Below, in pieces: positions 63,926 through 64,000 of a DNA stretch of 64,000 bases (position 1 is its first letter; every line of letters starts with the position of its first letter). The stretch covers positions 2,739,001 through 2,803,000 of the forward strand of contig NZ_CP077097.1 in NCBI RefSeq assembly GCF_014269225.2. Reading direction: 5' to 3'. The notes below the pieces were generated by a model. That model saw only the letters and a program-made list of their open reading frames with translations, was not told the origin of the DNA and made no database searches. The position numbers and the translations under genes are program-made. Source of the DNA: Pseudomonas anuradhapurensis. GTDB taxonomy: Bacteria > Pseudomonadota > Gammaproteobacteria > Pseudomonadales > Pseudomonadaceae.

Positions 63926-64000
63926 TTACCCGGCAGCCAGCTCTTCGACACTGATCTCGCGCATGCGGAACTTCTGCACCTTGCCGGTCACCGTCATCGG
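63926..64000 (-). CDS. C-terminus of an acyl-CoA synthetase/ligase, cut by the window edge
   Basis: The last 24 residues read PMTVTGKVQKFRMRE then ISVEELAAG. TGKVQKFRMRE holds the catalytic lysine (K10 of this fragment) of AMP-forming acyl-CoA ligases. The stop is at 63926-63928. Substrate cannot be judged from this piece. Confidence 0.85.
   Translation of the reverse strand, partial: PMTVTGKVQKFRMREISVEELAAG

Noticed and set aside
1..64000. CRISPR arrays, tRNA or rRNA genes, transposases, integrases, prophage genes
   Set aside because: None was seen. The repeats present are REP-type inverted elements and one 33-bp tandem copy, not spaced direct repeats.

Overview
The window is GC-rich chromosomal DNA of a Pseudomonas, most likely of the P. 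putida group. This rests on the gene content (mexEF-oprN, hpd, a gntR-gnuK-gntT gluconate block, cobalt uptake genes behind a B12 riboswitch), on the codon use, and on several REP-type inverted repeats that contain the core GCGGGTAAACCCGC, typical of P. putida. I saw no tRNA, rRNA, CRISPR array, integrase or insertion sequence. The region reads as a stable stretch of chromosome with some accessory islands.

Layout. 1-4.5 kb: a partial small protein, an AlkA-type DNA glycosylase, a pirin, an alpha/beta hydrolase, a LysE exporter and a GNAT acetyltransferase. 4.6-7.3 kb: a cobalamin riboswitch leading cbtB-cbtA-cobE-cobM, followed by a DUF1272 zinc-ribbon protein. 7.5-12.7 kb: a BvgA/BvgS-like two-component pair that converges on a soluble PAS-PAS-MCP protein like the dispersion regulator BdlA. 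12.8-16.4 kb: gntR, gluconokinase and gluconate permease, with three copies of a likely GntR operator, then a small secreted protein. 16.6-22.6 kb: the mexE-mexF-oprN efflux operon, with a candidate MexT site upstream and a clear terminator. 22.7-27.6 kb: a HEAT/TPR protein and two convergent hybrid histidine kinases, one of which carries an exact in-frame duplication of its phospho-acceptor H-box. 27.8-32.4 kb: a DJ-1/PfpI protein, a stand-alone CSS-type membrane sensor, hpd, and a CSS-EAL phosphodiesterase. 32.4-36.5 kb: an EamA transporter, a TerC-CBS membrane protein, and a LysE exporter facing an AraC regulator. 36.5-43.1 kb: a GT61-type glycosyltransferase with an acyltransferase, and a 1274-residue LRR protein of the DUF6543/NEL effector family without a recognisable NEL domain. 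43.2-48.9 kb: a GapN-like aldehyde dehydrogenase, a VOC protein, an unknown protein, ilvA with a complete translational attenuator (Ile/Thr-rich leader peptide plus terminator), and a PACE efflux protein. 49.0-56.3 kb: an nfrB-nfrA-DUF4434-GGDEF operon, read here as a c-di-GMP-controlled glycan export system with its own diguanylate cyclase. 56.4-63.0 kb: a two-component system divergent from a second RND efflux pair, with REP elements in both flanks. 63.0-64.0 kb: mobA, REP-like repeats, a decayed copy of an acyl-CoA ligase tail, and the true tail of such a ligase running off the end.

Themes. Second-messenger and surface control recurs: a CSS-EAL enzyme, an orphan CSS sensor, a BdlA-like protein, a GGDEF enzyme and an NfrB with C-terminal MshEN domains. 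The strongest unexplained items are the duplicated histidine-kinase H-box, the self-contained nfr-type operon with two tiny upstream ORFs, the ilvA attenuator, and the NEL-less LRR protein whose ribosome binding site is buried in a hairpin.
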